A DNA stretch of 64,000 nt from an uncultured Granulosicoccus sp. (GTDB lineage: Bacteria; Pseudomonadota; Gammaproteobacteria; Granulosicoccales; Granulosicoccaceae): positions 310,001-374,000 of the forward strand of contig CANLNQ010000001.1 in NCBI GenBank assembly GCA_947492525.1. The letters are read 5' to 3'. Each line of letters opens with the position of its first letter. The stretch's first letter is position 1. Position numbers and translations under genes: made by a program. The notes below the pieces were generated by a model. It was not told the origin of the DNA. It was given only the letters and a program-made list of their open reading frames with translations, and did not search any database. Below, in pieces: positions 55,694-64,000 of this stretch.

Positions 55694-56607
55694 TAGCCCG
55701 ATTCCGGCGGTACGCCATCGAGAACGAACTGCTTCACCTGTTCCTGCACAACCGCGTTGCACAGCTGGCAGCGTTCATTGCCCTGGTCATGATCGGTGGT
55801 GCGGTACTGGCCTCTTTTGTGGCACCGACCGACCCCTACGACCTGGCAAGCTACGATCTGCTCGATTCCCTGCTGCCGCCCAGCTGGGTGGAAGGCGGAG
55901 ACCCGCGCTTTTTCATCGGCACCGATGACCAGGGACGTGATCTGCTCTCGGCCATCCTGTACGGCACCCGCCTGTCCCTGACCGTCGGCCTGCTGTCCAT
56001 CAGCTTTGCCTGCGTGCTGGGTGTCTCGGTAGGCCTGACCGCGGGTTATCTGGGCGGTCGTTTCGATGCCTTCGTCATGCGCATCGCCGATGTGCAATTG
56101 AGCCTGCCGGCCATTCTCACCGCGCTGCTGATCGACGGCATCGCCCGCGGTATCCTGCCGCAGCAAAGCCATGATGATCTGATGATCGTGGTACTGACCA
56201 TTGCCATCGGCCTGTCCCTGTGGGTCAATTTTGCCCGTACCGCCCGCGCCTCCACCTTCGTGGAGAAGAACAAGGAATACGTGCAGGCCACCGAGATCAT
56301 GGGAATGCACCCGGTGAGAATCATGCTCGTACAGATCCTGCCCAATATTCTCGGCCCCATCATGGTGATCCTGACCGTGGATCTGGCCGTCGCCATACTG
56401 CTCGAGGCGACCCTGTCGTTCCTCGGGGTGGGTGTCCCGCCCAATCAACCCTCTCTGGGTACCCTGATTCGCATCGGTACCGAGTACCTGTTTTCCGGTG
56501 AATGGTGGATCGTCGCCTTTCCGAGTCTGACCCTGATCGTGCTTATCGTGTCCGTCAACATACTGGGTGATTTCCTGCGTGACGCCCTCAATCCGAAGTT
56601 GCGCTGA
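55690..56607 (+). CDS. ABC importer permease, DppC/OppC type
   Basis: 305 residues from GTG 55690, which overlaps the preceding stop. One membrane segment near the N terminus is followed by FFIGTDDQGRDLLSAILYGTRLSLTVGL, the DppC signature, and the EAA loop VQATEIMGMHPVRIMLVQILPNI. It pairs with the upstream permease. Its TGA overlaps the ATG of the ATPase gene. Confidence 0.93.
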   Translation: MIARFRRYAIENELLHLFLHNRVAQLAAFIALVMIGGAVLASFVAPTDPYDLASYDLLDSLLPPSWVEGGDPRFFIGTDDQGRDLLSAILYGTRLSLTVGLLSISFACVLGVSVGLTAGYLGGRFDAFVMRIADVQLSLPAILTALLIDGIARGILPQQSHDDLMIVVLTIAIGLSLWVNFARTARASTFVEKNKEYVQATEIMGMHPVRIMLVQILPNILGPIMVILTVDLAVAILLEATLSFLGVGVPPNQPSLGTLIRIGTEYLFSGEWWIVAFPSLTLIVLIVSVNILGDFLRDALNPKLR

Positions 56608-58373
56608 TGACTGCCTTGCTTGAAGTACGGGATCTGACCGTCTCCATTCCGAGCCGCTTCGGCGAGTTCACCGCGGTAAACCAGGTCAGTCTGGAGATCG
56701 ACGCCGGGGAAATTCACGGCGTGGTCGGTGAATCCGGTGCCGGCAAGTCCACGGTAGGCTCCGCCATCATCGGTCTGCTCGAGAGCCCCGCCAGGATCAG
56801 CAAGGGCTCCATCAGACTCCAGGGCGATGAACTGACAAGCCTGGACGAGACCGACTATCACCGCTTGCGCGGCGATCGCATCAGCATGATCTTTCAAGAC
56901 CCGCAGACCTCGCTCAACCCGCTGCTGAGCATCGCCGATCAATTGATCGAGACCATCCGGCAACACCGCAAGCTGAGTGAGGAAGATGCTCGCCGACAGG
57001 CTATCGAGCTGCTCGCCGAAACGGGTATCGACAGCGCCGAACAGCGAATGAACGACTACCCTCACCAGTTCTCCGGTGGTATGCGACAACGCGTGGTAAT
57101 CGCGCTGGCGCTGTGCACCGATCCGGAGCTGATCATTGCCGATGAACCGACCACCGCCCTTGATGTATCGGTGCAGAAGCAGATACTCGGCCTGATCCGC
57201 GATCTCGCCGCACAACGCAAGGTCGGATTTCTGCTGATCACGCATGATATCGGCGTGATTGCCGAGATTACCGATCGGGTGACGGTGCTGCAGCATGGCA
57301 AGGTGGTGGAAACCGGCCCGACAGCGGCCGTACTGGGTTCACCACAGGAACCCTACACACAGGCACTGATGGCCGCGGTGCCCCGACTCGATCGACGGCT
57401 TTCGCGCTTTCGCAATATCGTCAGCGTCGAGACGCGAATGGAAGGTGAGAACCTGTGGAAGATCGAGGGTGCGAGTGCCAGCCACGCCTCCAACTGGTTA
57501 CTCGGTGGTGACAAGGTCGCACGGCACGCCCCGGTGGCCGTCGGACGAGCGACCGAACGAGCAGACAATGCGCTGCTCAGAGTGGATGATCTGGATGTCA
57601 CCTTCGGCGCCAGACGCAGCTGGTTCTCGCGCACACCCGGTCTCAAGGCACTCTCCGGTGTGTCACTGCACTTGCATCGGGGAGAAGTGCTGGGTGTGGT
57701 GGGTGAGAGCGGCAGTGGCAAATCCACGCTTGCCAAGGCCATCGTGGGCCTGGCGCCCACCAGCGGTGGCAGCATGCAGTTCAATGGTTCCCCTCTGCCC
57801 GACGGGCGGCATCGCCCGCGCTCACATCTGGTCAGGCGCCAGATCCAGATGGTGTTTCAGGATCCGTATTCATCGCTGAACAATCGACGCACCGTGGAAG
57901 CCATACTCACCGAACCCCTGCTGTTCTACAAGTTGGCGAGCAAGGGTGCCGACACCCGCAGGCTGGTGGCATCCGTACTGGAACTGGTGGAAATGCCGCA
58001 GCGAGCCATGCTCAAGTATCCGCATCAGTTCTCTGGAGGCCAACGCCAACGCATCGCCGTGGCGCGCGCCCTGATGGCACGCCCCGACTTTCTGATCTGC
58101 GACGAACCCACCTCCGCCCTCGATGTCTCGATACAGGCGCAGATTCTCAATCTGCTGAAGGATCTGCAAAGCAATTTCGGTCTGACCATCCTGTTCATCA
58201 GCCACAACCTTGCCGTGGTGCGTCAGATGGCGGACAGGGTGGTGGTGCTACGGCGAGGCCAGGTGGTGGAATCGGCCGTGAGTGAAACCTTCTTCAATGC
58301 ACCTCAGGCCGATTACAGCCAGCAACTGCTGCGAGAGACTCCGTCGCTGAGCCTGCTCGGTACACCGGTTTGA
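56607..58373 (+). CDS. ABC importer ATPase, DppD-DppF fusion
   Basis: 588 residues with two complete ATPase domains. Domain 1 has Walker A GESGAGKSTVG, signature FSGGMRQRV and Walker B LIIADEPTTALD. Domain 2 has GESGSGKSTLAKA, FSGGQRQRIAVARAL and FLICDEPTSALD. The two are joined by a linker of about 60 residues. Such fusions are known in glutathione and peptide importers. No substrate-binding protein gene lies in this operon, so its partner must be elsewhere. Confidence 0.95.
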   Translation: MTALLEVRDLTVSIPSRFGEFTAVNQVSLEIDAGEIHGVVGESGAGKSTVGSAIIGLLESPARISKGSIRLQGDELTSLDETDYHRLRGDRISMIFQDPQTSLNPLLSIADQLIETIRQHRKLSEEDARRQAIELLAETGIDSAEQRMNDYPHQFSGGMRQRVVIALALCTDPELIIADEPTTALDVSVQKQILGLIRDLAAQRKVGFLLITHDIGVIAEITDRVTVLQHGKVVETGPTAAVLGSPQEPYTQALMAAVPRLDRRLSRFRNIVSVETRMEGENLWKIEGASASHASNWLLGGDKVARHAPVAVGRATERADNALLRVDDLDVTFGARRSWFSRTPGLKALSGVSLHLHRGEVLGVVGESGSGKSTLAKAIVGLAPTSGGSMQFNGSPLPDGRHRPRSHLVRRQIQMVFQDPYSSLNNRRTVEAILTEPLLFYKLASKGADTRRLVASVLELVEMPQRAMLKYPHQFSGGQRQRIAVARALMARPDFLICDEPTSALDVSIQAQILNLLKDLQSNFGLTILFISHNLAVVRQMADRVVVLRRGQVVESAVSETFFNAPQADYSQQLLRETPSLSLLGTPV

Positions 58374-58388
58374 ATCAGGCGAGCACGT

Positions 58389-58802
58389 TCAGTCTGCACC
58401 GTCCAGAGAGCGGCTGATTCTGAAGACATGCCCGTCCGGGTGACGGACATGCATTTCCCTGACATTCCAGGGCATGTCGGTGGGAGACCAGGTCACTTCC
58501 AGATGCTCACTCAGGCAGCGTCGGTAGATTTCATCGACGTCATCCACCCACAAGGTCATCCAGGCGCCCCTGTCGGATGATTCTTCGCTGCCGGGCCCGA
58601 AGGTAGTCACATTGGCGCCTCGACCTCGGCCGCCCTGCCCGTTGTGGCAAAGAAAGATCTCACACTCGCCTGATGTCACACCGCCGAAGCTGACCGGTTC
58701 TCCCCATTGCCATCCTTTCGACCAGCCCAGCTTCTCGAACCACTCGAATGAATCGAGGATGTCGGAAACATTGAGAATGGGCGTTATCGCCTTGAACTCC
58801 AT
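58389..58802 (-). CDS. VOC-family (glyoxalase/bleomycin resistance fold) protein
   Basis: 137 residues. Starts MEFKAITPILNVSDILDSFEWFEKLGW and ends HVRHPDGHVFRIS, the paired beta-alpha-beta-beta-beta units of the VOC fold. The family spans glyoxalases, dioxygenases and drug-binding proteins. It is convergent with the ABC operon (15 bases between stops), so joint regulation is not implied. Confidence 0.87.
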   Translation of the reverse strand: MEFKAITPILNVSDILDSFEWFEKLGWSKGWQWGEPVSFGGVTSGECEIFLCHNGQGGRGRGANVTTFGPGSEESSDRGAWMTLWVDDVDEIYRRCLSEHLEVTWSPTDMPWNVREMHVRHPDGHVFRISRSLDGAD

Positions 58803-59087
58803 GCATACATACCTGCGTGTCGGAACTTTCGTTCACTATTCCCTTGCCTCCATTGAACCGCTTCTGCGGGAAGCTTGCCAACTAGCCAAAAGTCAGACTT
58901 CAGCACCGACAGCCGGTCGACAGGCCACGACACGATCGCCGCAAAACCCCGTATTGACAGGCTTCAGCCGTCTGGTCAGCAGTTTGGTGTAACGAAAACA
59001 CGCAGCGGGCTCGTTCCTAGTACACTTCCAGATTGACATGAACATCGATCACCGCGCAGAGAATGAGTAACAGCACACAGATCCGCC
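58803..59087. other. Divergent gap between the VOC gene and the GntR regulator gene
   Basis: 285 bases holding both promoters. I find no coding frame with a plausible ribosome site and no strong hairpin. A GntR-type operator would be expected here, but I cannot point to one. Confidence 0.35.
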
Positions 59088-59858
59088 ATGGGCACTGACA
59101 AGAACGGCTTTTCCCCTCTGGAAGAGTTGCTTGACGGGGTCTGCCTGTCTGGCACTGAATCCCTCACCACGCAGATTCACGGCCTGTTGTGGCAGCTGAT
59201 CGTCACCTTCAAACTCAAACCCGGCCAGCTGATTTCCGAAAAGGAACTTTCACGCCTGTTCAAGGCCAGCAAGACTCCCGTTCGGGAAGCCATCATCCGT
59301 CTGGAAGAAGCCGGACTGGTCAATATCGTGCCAAAGAGCGGTAGCTACGTGTCCCCGGTACGCATCGGAACCTATATCGAAGCCTGCTTCATTCGTCTGC
59401 AACTGGAAATCGGCGCCGTTCGCAGAGCCGCTGACAGTGCGCGAGACGGTGCTCGCATGGAAGAGCTGGACGAGATCATGGCGCAGCAGGTTGCCGCTCT
59501 GGACGTTGATGACCAGCAGACGTTCTTCTCACTGGATGAAAAGCTGCATGCGGCCTTTTTTCGCATGGCTGGTGTGCCGGGTGCCTGGAATGTACTGAGC
59601 CGCACGCAGGCCGAGGTCTATCGCATCAGACATCTGAAGCGCGCCCACCGCATTCGCCGGGGCGAGAAGGTTCTGGCAGATCACCATCGCATCGTGGAGG
59701 CCATTCGCCTGGGTGATGCCGATCTGGCAGAAAAAGCGCTGGTCGAGCACATCGGTCCGCTGGAAGGCGAAATCAGAGAGCTCTCCGCCAACACGGAGCT
59801 GCTGCAATTCATTGAAACGCAGGGCCAGGGAACGACCCGCGGGCGTCAGCGCGGCTGA
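59088..59858 (+). CDS. GntR-family transcription regulator, FCD subfamily
   Basis: 256 residues. Winged helix with LKPGQLISEKELSRLFKASKTPVREAIIRLEEAGLVNIVPKSGSYVSPV, followed by an FCD helical domain that has DEKLHAAFFRMAG and DHHRIVEAIRLGDADLAEKAL, including the metal-coordinating His/Asp residues. Such regulators answer to organic acids or sugars. It may control the transhydrogenase-ABC locus upstream (inference). Confidence 0.93.
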   Translation: MGTDKNGFSPLEELLDGVCLSGTESLTTQIHGLLWQLIVTFKLKPGQLISEKELSRLFKASKTPVREAIIRLEEAGLVNIVPKSGSYVSPVRIGTYIEACFIRLQLEIGAVRRAADSARDGARMEELDEIMAQQVAALDVDDQQTFFSLDEKLHAAFFRMAGVPGAWNVLSRTQAEVYRIRHLKRAHRIRRGEKVLADHHRIVEAIRLGDADLAEKALVEHIGPLEGEIRELSANTELLQFIETQGQGTTRGRQRG

Positions 59859-59865
59859 CGGTAGC

Positions 59866-59902
59866 GGCAGCGGGCACAACCGTTCCGGGTGTGCCCACTG
59901 CC
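59866..59902. terminator. Bidirectional hairpin between convergent genes
   Basis: GGCAG-C-GGGCACA (59866-59878) pairs with TGTGCCC-A-CTGCC (59890-59902): a 12 bp stem with one mismatch and an 11-base loop. It sits between the regulator and phytase-like genes. There is no T run on either side. Confidence 0.5.
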
Positions 59903-59915
59903 AACCTTCACGGCC

Positions 59916-61259
59916 TCAGTTGGCTACCGCGGCCTTGAGAAAATCCCCGACCTCGAGCAGAATCATCTCGTTGTCATCTCGCTGACCCAGAGCACGGCCG
60001 GACGAAAACGGAAAGTTGTTGTCATTGGCAACGATGATGTGCGTCTCGTCCACCTTGTCCACGTTCTCGATGGTGACAAAAGGGAAGATGAAACGCGCAT
60101 CTTCTCGCTTGCCCTGTCGGGCCACACCGTCAGGATCCTGCATGTCCATCAGATCGATGTAGGCCACCTTGTTGACGCTCTCGCCCGGCGCCACACCGGC
60201 CATATCGATCAGATAGATACGCTTGAAGCTGGCCGGATTATCGAAGCATTCATCCTTGCTGTCGTCGGCGCAGGCCAGTTCCGCATCGCCCTGGCCACCA
60301 TCGCGTTCGATGACGAGTCCGCGAGTGGCATCGATCATGTTGAAATCGCCAATGGCATGACTGTCATCCTCCAGCGGGTAGAGCCAGGAATTACCTGTCC
60401 ATTCGCGTGTGGCAGCTGTCATCTCCAGAATGCGCAGCGCCGAACGACCATCGTCAACCCGCTCCCAATCGTTCTTGTCGGCCTGCCATAGCGCGCCCTC
60501 GAGCAAGGGGTAGAGTGTCTTGCCATCAACGGAGGCTGCAAAGCCTTCGAAGCCTCTGGAGCGTTTCGCCGTGTAGGCCGGCAGATCGGCACCGGGGTTG
60601 GGCAACTGAACGGCATGGTGATCCGGAGATCTCACCAGCTCTCCGTCCACGAACGTTTCGTGAAACTCGGTGACAACACCCGTCTCAGCGTTTGCCACGA
60701 TGACGTACGGGCCGAACTCGTCGCCGATGACGATCTCATCGCCCACCATCTGAAAGCCTTCGATATCGAAATCGGCGCCTGTCAGATAGCGCGTCTCGGA
60801 ACCTTCCATGACCGTGACAAACGGCACGACCTTGTCCGGATCACTCAGAAAGGTGGTTTTCTCGACCATCACCTCACCCGTGGCGAAATCGGGACGCACC
60901 TGATGGAAGAACAGCATTGCGTCGGGCGAGTTGGCCCTGGAGCCGAAACCGTTGTCGGTCAGCACGTAGTAGCTGCCATCGCCTACCGCACGTATGCCGG
61001 AGAAACCCTGCAGGGGCTGTCCTGCCAGCGGCAGAGCTTCGCCCTGTGTTGCCTCGGCTGTCGAGCGTACGGGATTGCCAGCGCTCGTGAATTTTCCGGA
61101 GACCTGCAATGCTTCGGGTGCATCCTCGGGCGCCTTGAGCAAGGTCATGGCCGGCAGGATAGCATGGCCTTCCAGTGTGGCTTCATGACGAACGGCCTCT
61201 GCGGCGTGCAGGGTACTGGTGACCAACAACACGGTCAGGGCGGTGGCAGTACGGTACAT
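59916..61259 (-). CDS. Secreted phytase-like esterase domain protein
   Basis: 447 residues from ATG 61259. Signal peptide ALTVLLVTSTLHAAEA. The mature part has GFSGIRAVGDGSYYVLTDNGFGSRANS, DFDIEGFQMVGDEIVIGDEFGPYVIV, RGFEGFAASVDGKTLYPLLEGAL and HIIVANDNNFPFSSGR, the pattern of the esterase-like activity of phytase family, a beta-propeller. The substrate is unknown. It starts 93 bases after a small TPR-like gene on the same strand. Confidence 0.85.
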   Translation of the reverse strand: MYRTATALTVLLVTSTLHAAEAVRHEATLEGHAILPAMTLLKAPEDAPEALQVSGKFTSAGNPVRSTAEATQGEALPLAGQPLQGFSGIRAVGDGSYYVLTDNGFGSRANSPDAMLFFHQVRPDFATGEVMVEKTTFLSDPDKVVPFVTVMEGSETRYLTGADFDIEGFQMVGDEIVIGDEFGPYVIVANAETGVVTEFHETFVDGELVRSPDHHAVQLPNPGADLPAYTAKRSRGFEGFAASVDGKTLYPLLEGALWQADKNDWERVDDGRSALRILEMTAATREWTGNSWLYPLEDDSHAIGDFNMIDATRGLVIERDGGQGDAELACADDSKDECFDNPASFKRIYLIDMAGVAPGESVNKVAYIDLMDMQDPDGVARQGKREDARFIFPFVTIENVDKVDETHIIVANDNNFPFSSGRALGQRDDNEMILLEVGDFLKAAVAN

Positions 61260-61352
61260 ATCGTGGAAGTCTCTTTCTTCAGAAGGACTCCCAAGTGTGC
61301 AGACCAACTTATACAGGCAGGTGACACCACCGTGACCGTTGCGTGACAGCAC

Positions 61353-61601
61353 TCAGCCGTCAGTGATGGCAGCCTCTCGCTCCAGCAGGCTCTCCAGTTC
61401 CTGTTCCGTGCTCTGTGTCGAGACGGGTTCACCGGCGCGTCGGTACCAGTAGGCCGCGTTACCCGCATCCCCTTCCACCCTGTGCAGGTAGGCATGGATC
61501 AGACTGGAGAAAGCATCATCGTGCGCTTGCACGATTTCGTGGGAAGCTTCCCACTGACCGTCGCGTGCCAGTTCCAAAGCCTTTCGATGATGTGCTGACA
61601 T
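61353..61601 (-). CDS. Small conserved hypothetical protein
   Basis: 82 residues. AHDDAFSSLIHAYLHRVEGDAGNAAYWYRRAG looks like a helical-repeat (TPR-like) hairpin, and I recall similar short proteins widely in proteobacteria without assigned function. Soluble, no signal peptide. It lies upstream of the phytase-like gene. Confidence 0.72.
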   Translation of the reverse strand: MSAHHRKALELARDGQWEASHEIVQAHDDAFSSLIHAYLHRVEGDAGNAAYWYRRAGEPVSTQSTEQELESLLEREAAITDG

Positions 61602-61698
61602 GCTGACAGGTCTCCAGTTATCACGACGATGTCCGGCATCGTCTCACGAGGCTCACGCCTCGGGACAATGCCAGACGATCATGATACAGCCTGCCTGA

Positions 61699-62100
61699 TT
61701 ACTTGCCCAACAGACCTTTCACCAGATCCATGGGGTCGGCACCACCTGTCACGGATTCCAGCAGATTGCCACCAGAGCTGAACTTGTCCAGCAGTGAAGG
61801 CATGGCCTGAGACAGAGTCTCGGCCGCCGAACCGGCATCCACACCCAGCTTGGAGGCCATTTCACCGATCTTGTCAGCACCCAGCGCGCTGGTCAGTTGA
61901 TCAGCAGACACCGGTGCGTTATCGCCATCACCCAGCCATGAACTCAGCTGTTCGCCCAGACCACCTTCCTTGAGCTTGTCGGTGATGCCGCCCAGGTCGA
62001 GACCTTCGCCATCGGTCAGACCCGACAGTGCATCCATGATACCGCCCATATCGCCGGCCTTGTCACCCAGAAGGTCCTGGCCCATTTTCAAAAGATCCAT
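61699..62100 (-). CDS. DUF937/YidB-like protein
   Basis: 133 residues from ATG 62100 (GAGGAG 6 bases upstream). Gly/Leu/Asp-rich, with QLTSALGADKIGEMASKLGVDAGSAAETLSQAMPSLLDKFS, the DUF937/YidB helical pattern. Function unknown; the family is abundant in stress and stationary-phase proteomes of some bacteria. A TGTGACGGTCACA palindrome lies about 110 bases upstream. Confidence 0.82.
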   Translation of the reverse strand: MDLLKMGQDLLGDKAGDMGGIMDALSGLTDGEGLDLGGITDKLKEGGLGEQLSSWLGDGDNAPVSADQLTSALGADKIGEMASKLGVDAGSAAETLSQAMPSLLDKFSSGGNLLESVTGGADPMDLVKGLLGK

Positions 62101-62212
62101 TGCGATCTCCTCACTGTTTTGATGGTTTGAACATGCGCTATCGTGAACCGGCACTTGCATTGAGCCGCATCACGGGCATGCCTGTCACTACGACCCGCAC
62201 AAGCATACACAA

Positions 62213-62225
62213 TGTGACGGTCACA
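62213..62225. promoter_or_regulatory. 13-base palindrome upstream of the DUF937 gene
   Basis: TGTGAC-G-GTCACA. The half-sites resemble CRP/FNR ones, but the spacing is too short for CRP. It could be an operator for an unknown regulator. Confidence 0.25.
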
Positions 62226-62272
62226 GACCGTGCAGCCGATGCGCAACCGTGTGTCGCACTGTTAACTCTTCA

Positions 62273-63067
62273 CTATTGACCGACCACGTACACCACAGGC
62301 TCGGTATCAATGGTACTGATCAGTATCGGCACGCCACTGGCCGTACTGTACTGTGACAGTCCCAGATCATCGATGACAAAGAGAGTCTGCCCCTGTGCAA
62401 TCACATCGAAACAGTCGAGGCCGGGTATGCTCTGCGTGAACTGCGGGCTGGCAGGATCGGCCAGACTGAAGGTCTTGAGTCCGGCAGCGCCGTCGCAGAC
62501 ATACAGTTGCTCGCCATCGACCGACAAACCGGCAGGTCCCTGCATGGAGATGGTTTCGAGCAGACGCGGCTGAGTGATATCACTGATATCGAGTACATTC
62601 ATCTGATCGACGATGTCCGTACCTGCAATGGATGCATCGCGTCGCAGCGTCACATAGGCATAGCCATCCCGGGCCACCACCGGATCCAGCGCTCTGGCAT
62701 GGGTGAAATCGCCGACGTATCGGGGCGAGGCAGGGTCGCTGTTGTCGAGGATATGCACACCGCTGGCCGCGCCTACCAGCAGGTACTGGTCGTAGGGAAA
62801 CAAGGTCTGGATATCCCAGTCAACCTCGACCTGCGTGTAGGGAAGCGGCGTTCCCGGTGAAGCGATATCGAACAGCTGTACACGACTGCCGGATATGGCA
62901 TACAGATAGTCACCACTGATGGTCATGCGCGCCGTCGACCCGCCAGTACCGGTAACAACCGCACCATCGACGTTGCCGGAGGAATCGCTCGATTCGCAGG
63001 CTCCCAGTACGAGGCTGCTCAACAGTGCAGGCAGCAGTGCCACCTTCATCCAGGGCTTCATGAGCAT
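62273..63067 (-). CDS. Lipoprotein with LVIVD-type repeats
   Basis: 264 residues from ATG 63067, which overlaps the upstream stop (TGATG). Signal with lipobox LVLGAC. The mature part repeats units such as GVHILDNSDPASPRYVGDFTHAR, NVLDISDITQPRLLETISM and GLKTFSLADPASPQFTQSIPG, the LVIVD beta-propeller pattern. Function unknown. It is coupled to the next membrane gene upstream, which has similar units. Confidence 0.78.
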   Translation of the reverse strand: MLMKPWMKVALLPALLSSLVLGACESSDSSGNVDGAVVTGTGGSTARMTISGDYLYAISGSRVQLFDIASPGTPLPYTQVEVDWDIQTLFPYDQYLLVGAASGVHILDNSDPASPRYVGDFTHARALDPVVARDGYAYVTLRRDASIAGTDIVDQMNVLDISDITQPRLLETISMQGPAGLSVDGEQLYVCDGAAGLKTFSLADPASPQFTQSIPGLDCFDVIAQGQTLFVIDDLGLSQYSTASGVPILISTIDTEPVVYVVGQ

Positions 63068-64000
63068 CAATCCTCCGTCAGCTGGTAGCCGACAACCACG
63101 CCAAGGCTGGCGTCGGTATCGTAGCGGCTGAAACTGATGTTGTAGGGAATACTCTGAAAGGCATCGTGGGGAAAGATGTCTTCCTGCCGGCTGACCAGAC
63201 GGATGTCTTGCGGATCATTCAGGTCCAGAGTGATCAGGTCCACATAGCTGTCGGCATAGAGGTAGCCGTCCCGTATTGCAACTTCGGTGTTCCCCGGAAT
63301 GCGCAGAAAACCGATATTCACCGGTGCGGAGGGGTCGGTATTATCGATGACATGCAGTCCCTGATTACGTTCGTTGAGAAAGATGAACTCCCGGTACAGA
63401 TAGATTCGTCCCAGTTGATCCGGCGGACGTGCCGCCTCGACCGCGAACGAAGCGCGCAACTGCTGATAGCTCATGTAAACGGGGCGTGCCGGCTTCTTGT
63501 ACTCCAGACAACGGTTATCGTCGCCATAGATGGCACAGTCGGTATAGCCATAGCGATCCCATGATGTTGCAGCTGACAACAGCGCCGATACCGTCACCAG
63601 TCCTGTCAGAGCCCAGCGACTGCGGTGAGGCCTGGCATGACGGACCAGGCCCAGGCGCCAGGCCAGCAACTCTGCAACCACGACACCCGACATGATCGCC
63701 GCAGCATCGACCCAGTCGGGTGTACCGGACAATGCTTCCAGTGCCAACAAGGACAGCATAACCAGTAGCCGCCACCAGGCTCGGCTAGACGCCTGCGAGG
63801 GCAACAGGGCATGCAGCAACAGCATCATGGCCAATGCATGAGTCAGTGAGGGTACGCTTTGGGCGAACAAACCCTGCGTCGCCACAGCCGGTCTTGCAGG
63901 CATGAACATCGTCAACCACTCGAAGGCCTGTGGCAGGGTCTGCTGACGGTACAATCCGTAGTACAGTAGCCCCGTAATCAGGGCTGCCAGAGACAGCAGA
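63067..64000 (-). CDS. Membrane protein with LVIVD-like C-terminal part, 5' end outside the window
   Basis: The frame runs to the right edge, so the N terminus is missing; about 310 residues are visible. Five or so hydrophobic segments (for example LLSLAALITGLLYYG, ALAMMLLLHALLP, VTVSALLSAATSW) precede a soluble part with two LVIVD-type units: GLHVIDNTDPSAPVNIGFLRIPG and DLITLDLNDPQDIRLVSRQ. Function unknown. Its stop overlaps the start of the LVIVD lipoprotein gene. Confidence 0.7.
   Translation of the reverse strand, partial: LLSLAALITGLLYYGLYRQQTLPQAFEWLTMFMPARPAVATQGLFAQSVPSLTHALAMMLLLHALLPSQASSRAWWRLLVMLSLLALEALSGTPDWVDAAAIMSGVVVAELLAWRLGLVRHARPHRSRWALTGLVTVSALLSAATSWDRYGYTDCAIYGDDNRCLEYKKPARPVYMSYQQLRASFAVEAARPPDQLGRIYLYREFIFLNERNQGLHVIDNTDPSAPVNIGFLRIPGNTEVAIRDGYLYADSYVDLITLDLNDPQDIRLVSRQEDIFPHDAFQSIPYNISFSRYDTDASLGVVVGYQLTED

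Noticed and set aside
62213..62225. TGTGACGGTCACA as a CRP site
   Set aside because: CRP needs six bases between TGTGA and TCACA; here there are three. Kept only as an unassigned palindrome.

Overview
The window looks like a chromosomal segment of a free-living gammaproteobacterium with a large, GC-rich genome (roughly 60% GC by eye). The strongest pointers are the block gmk-rpoZ-spoT-ridA-recG (minus strand, 15.1-21.5 kb), the pair envC-ctpA (50.3-53.0 kb), sucA-sucB with a nearby lpdA (27.7-35.8 kb), and ElaA, YchJ, DUF1244 and DUF3301 homologues. I cannot name the species. A marine lineage such as Granulosicoccus is a guess only. I saw no rRNA, tRNA, CRISPR array, phage or insertion sequence.

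Layout. 0-4.5 kb: the end of a rhombosortase gene, an ElaA-type acetyltransferase with a Ser-Pro/Thr-Pro repeat, an EamA transporter, a DpkA-type reductase, a small Cys protein and a DHRS12-like SDR. 4.5-14.9 kb: a signalling island with a histidine kinase, a divergent Tat-type solute-binding protein, a CheB-CheR-PAS-receiver protein and a PAS-GGDEF-EAL protein. 15.1-21.5 kb: recG, ridA, spoT, rpoZ, gmk. 21.6-27.5 kb: a glycosyltransferase, outer-membrane phospholipase A, a GMC oxidoreductase, a PAP2 phosphatase and an MFS transporter. 27.6-37.6 kb: a TCA-cycle region read on the minus strand, DUF6231 - isocitrate/isopropylmalate dehydrogenase-like - sucA - sucB - sialate-O-acetylesterase-like protein - lpdA, ended by a clear Rho-independent terminator.

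37.6-45.9 kb: small conserved genes (DUF1244, DUF3301, ychJ), fadD, a NUDIX hydrolase overlapping a thioesterase, a second GGDEF-EAL protein with a degenerate GADEF site, an LplT-PlsC-type fusion and a cold-shock protein. 46-53 kb: pepN from a TTG start, a secreted HEXXH protein, a PGPGW membrane protein, envC and ctpA, followed by a Rho-independent terminator. 53.3-59.9 kb: a hydroxyacid-oxoacid transhydrogenase-like alcohol dehydrogenase, a Dpp/Opp-type ABC importer with fused ATPases but no binding protein, a VOC protein and a GntR/FCD regulator, which may form one catabolic locus. 59.9-64 kb: a phytase-like esterase, two small proteins (one DUF937/YidB-like), an LVIVD-type lipoprotein and a partial membrane protein with a related periplasmic domain.

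No obviously new defence or mobile system is visible. The points most worth checking are the signalling island, the esterase between sucB and lpdA, the divergent dehydrogenase upstream of sucA, and the three intergenic tandem-repeat patches, two of which cover the stop codons of convergent genes.
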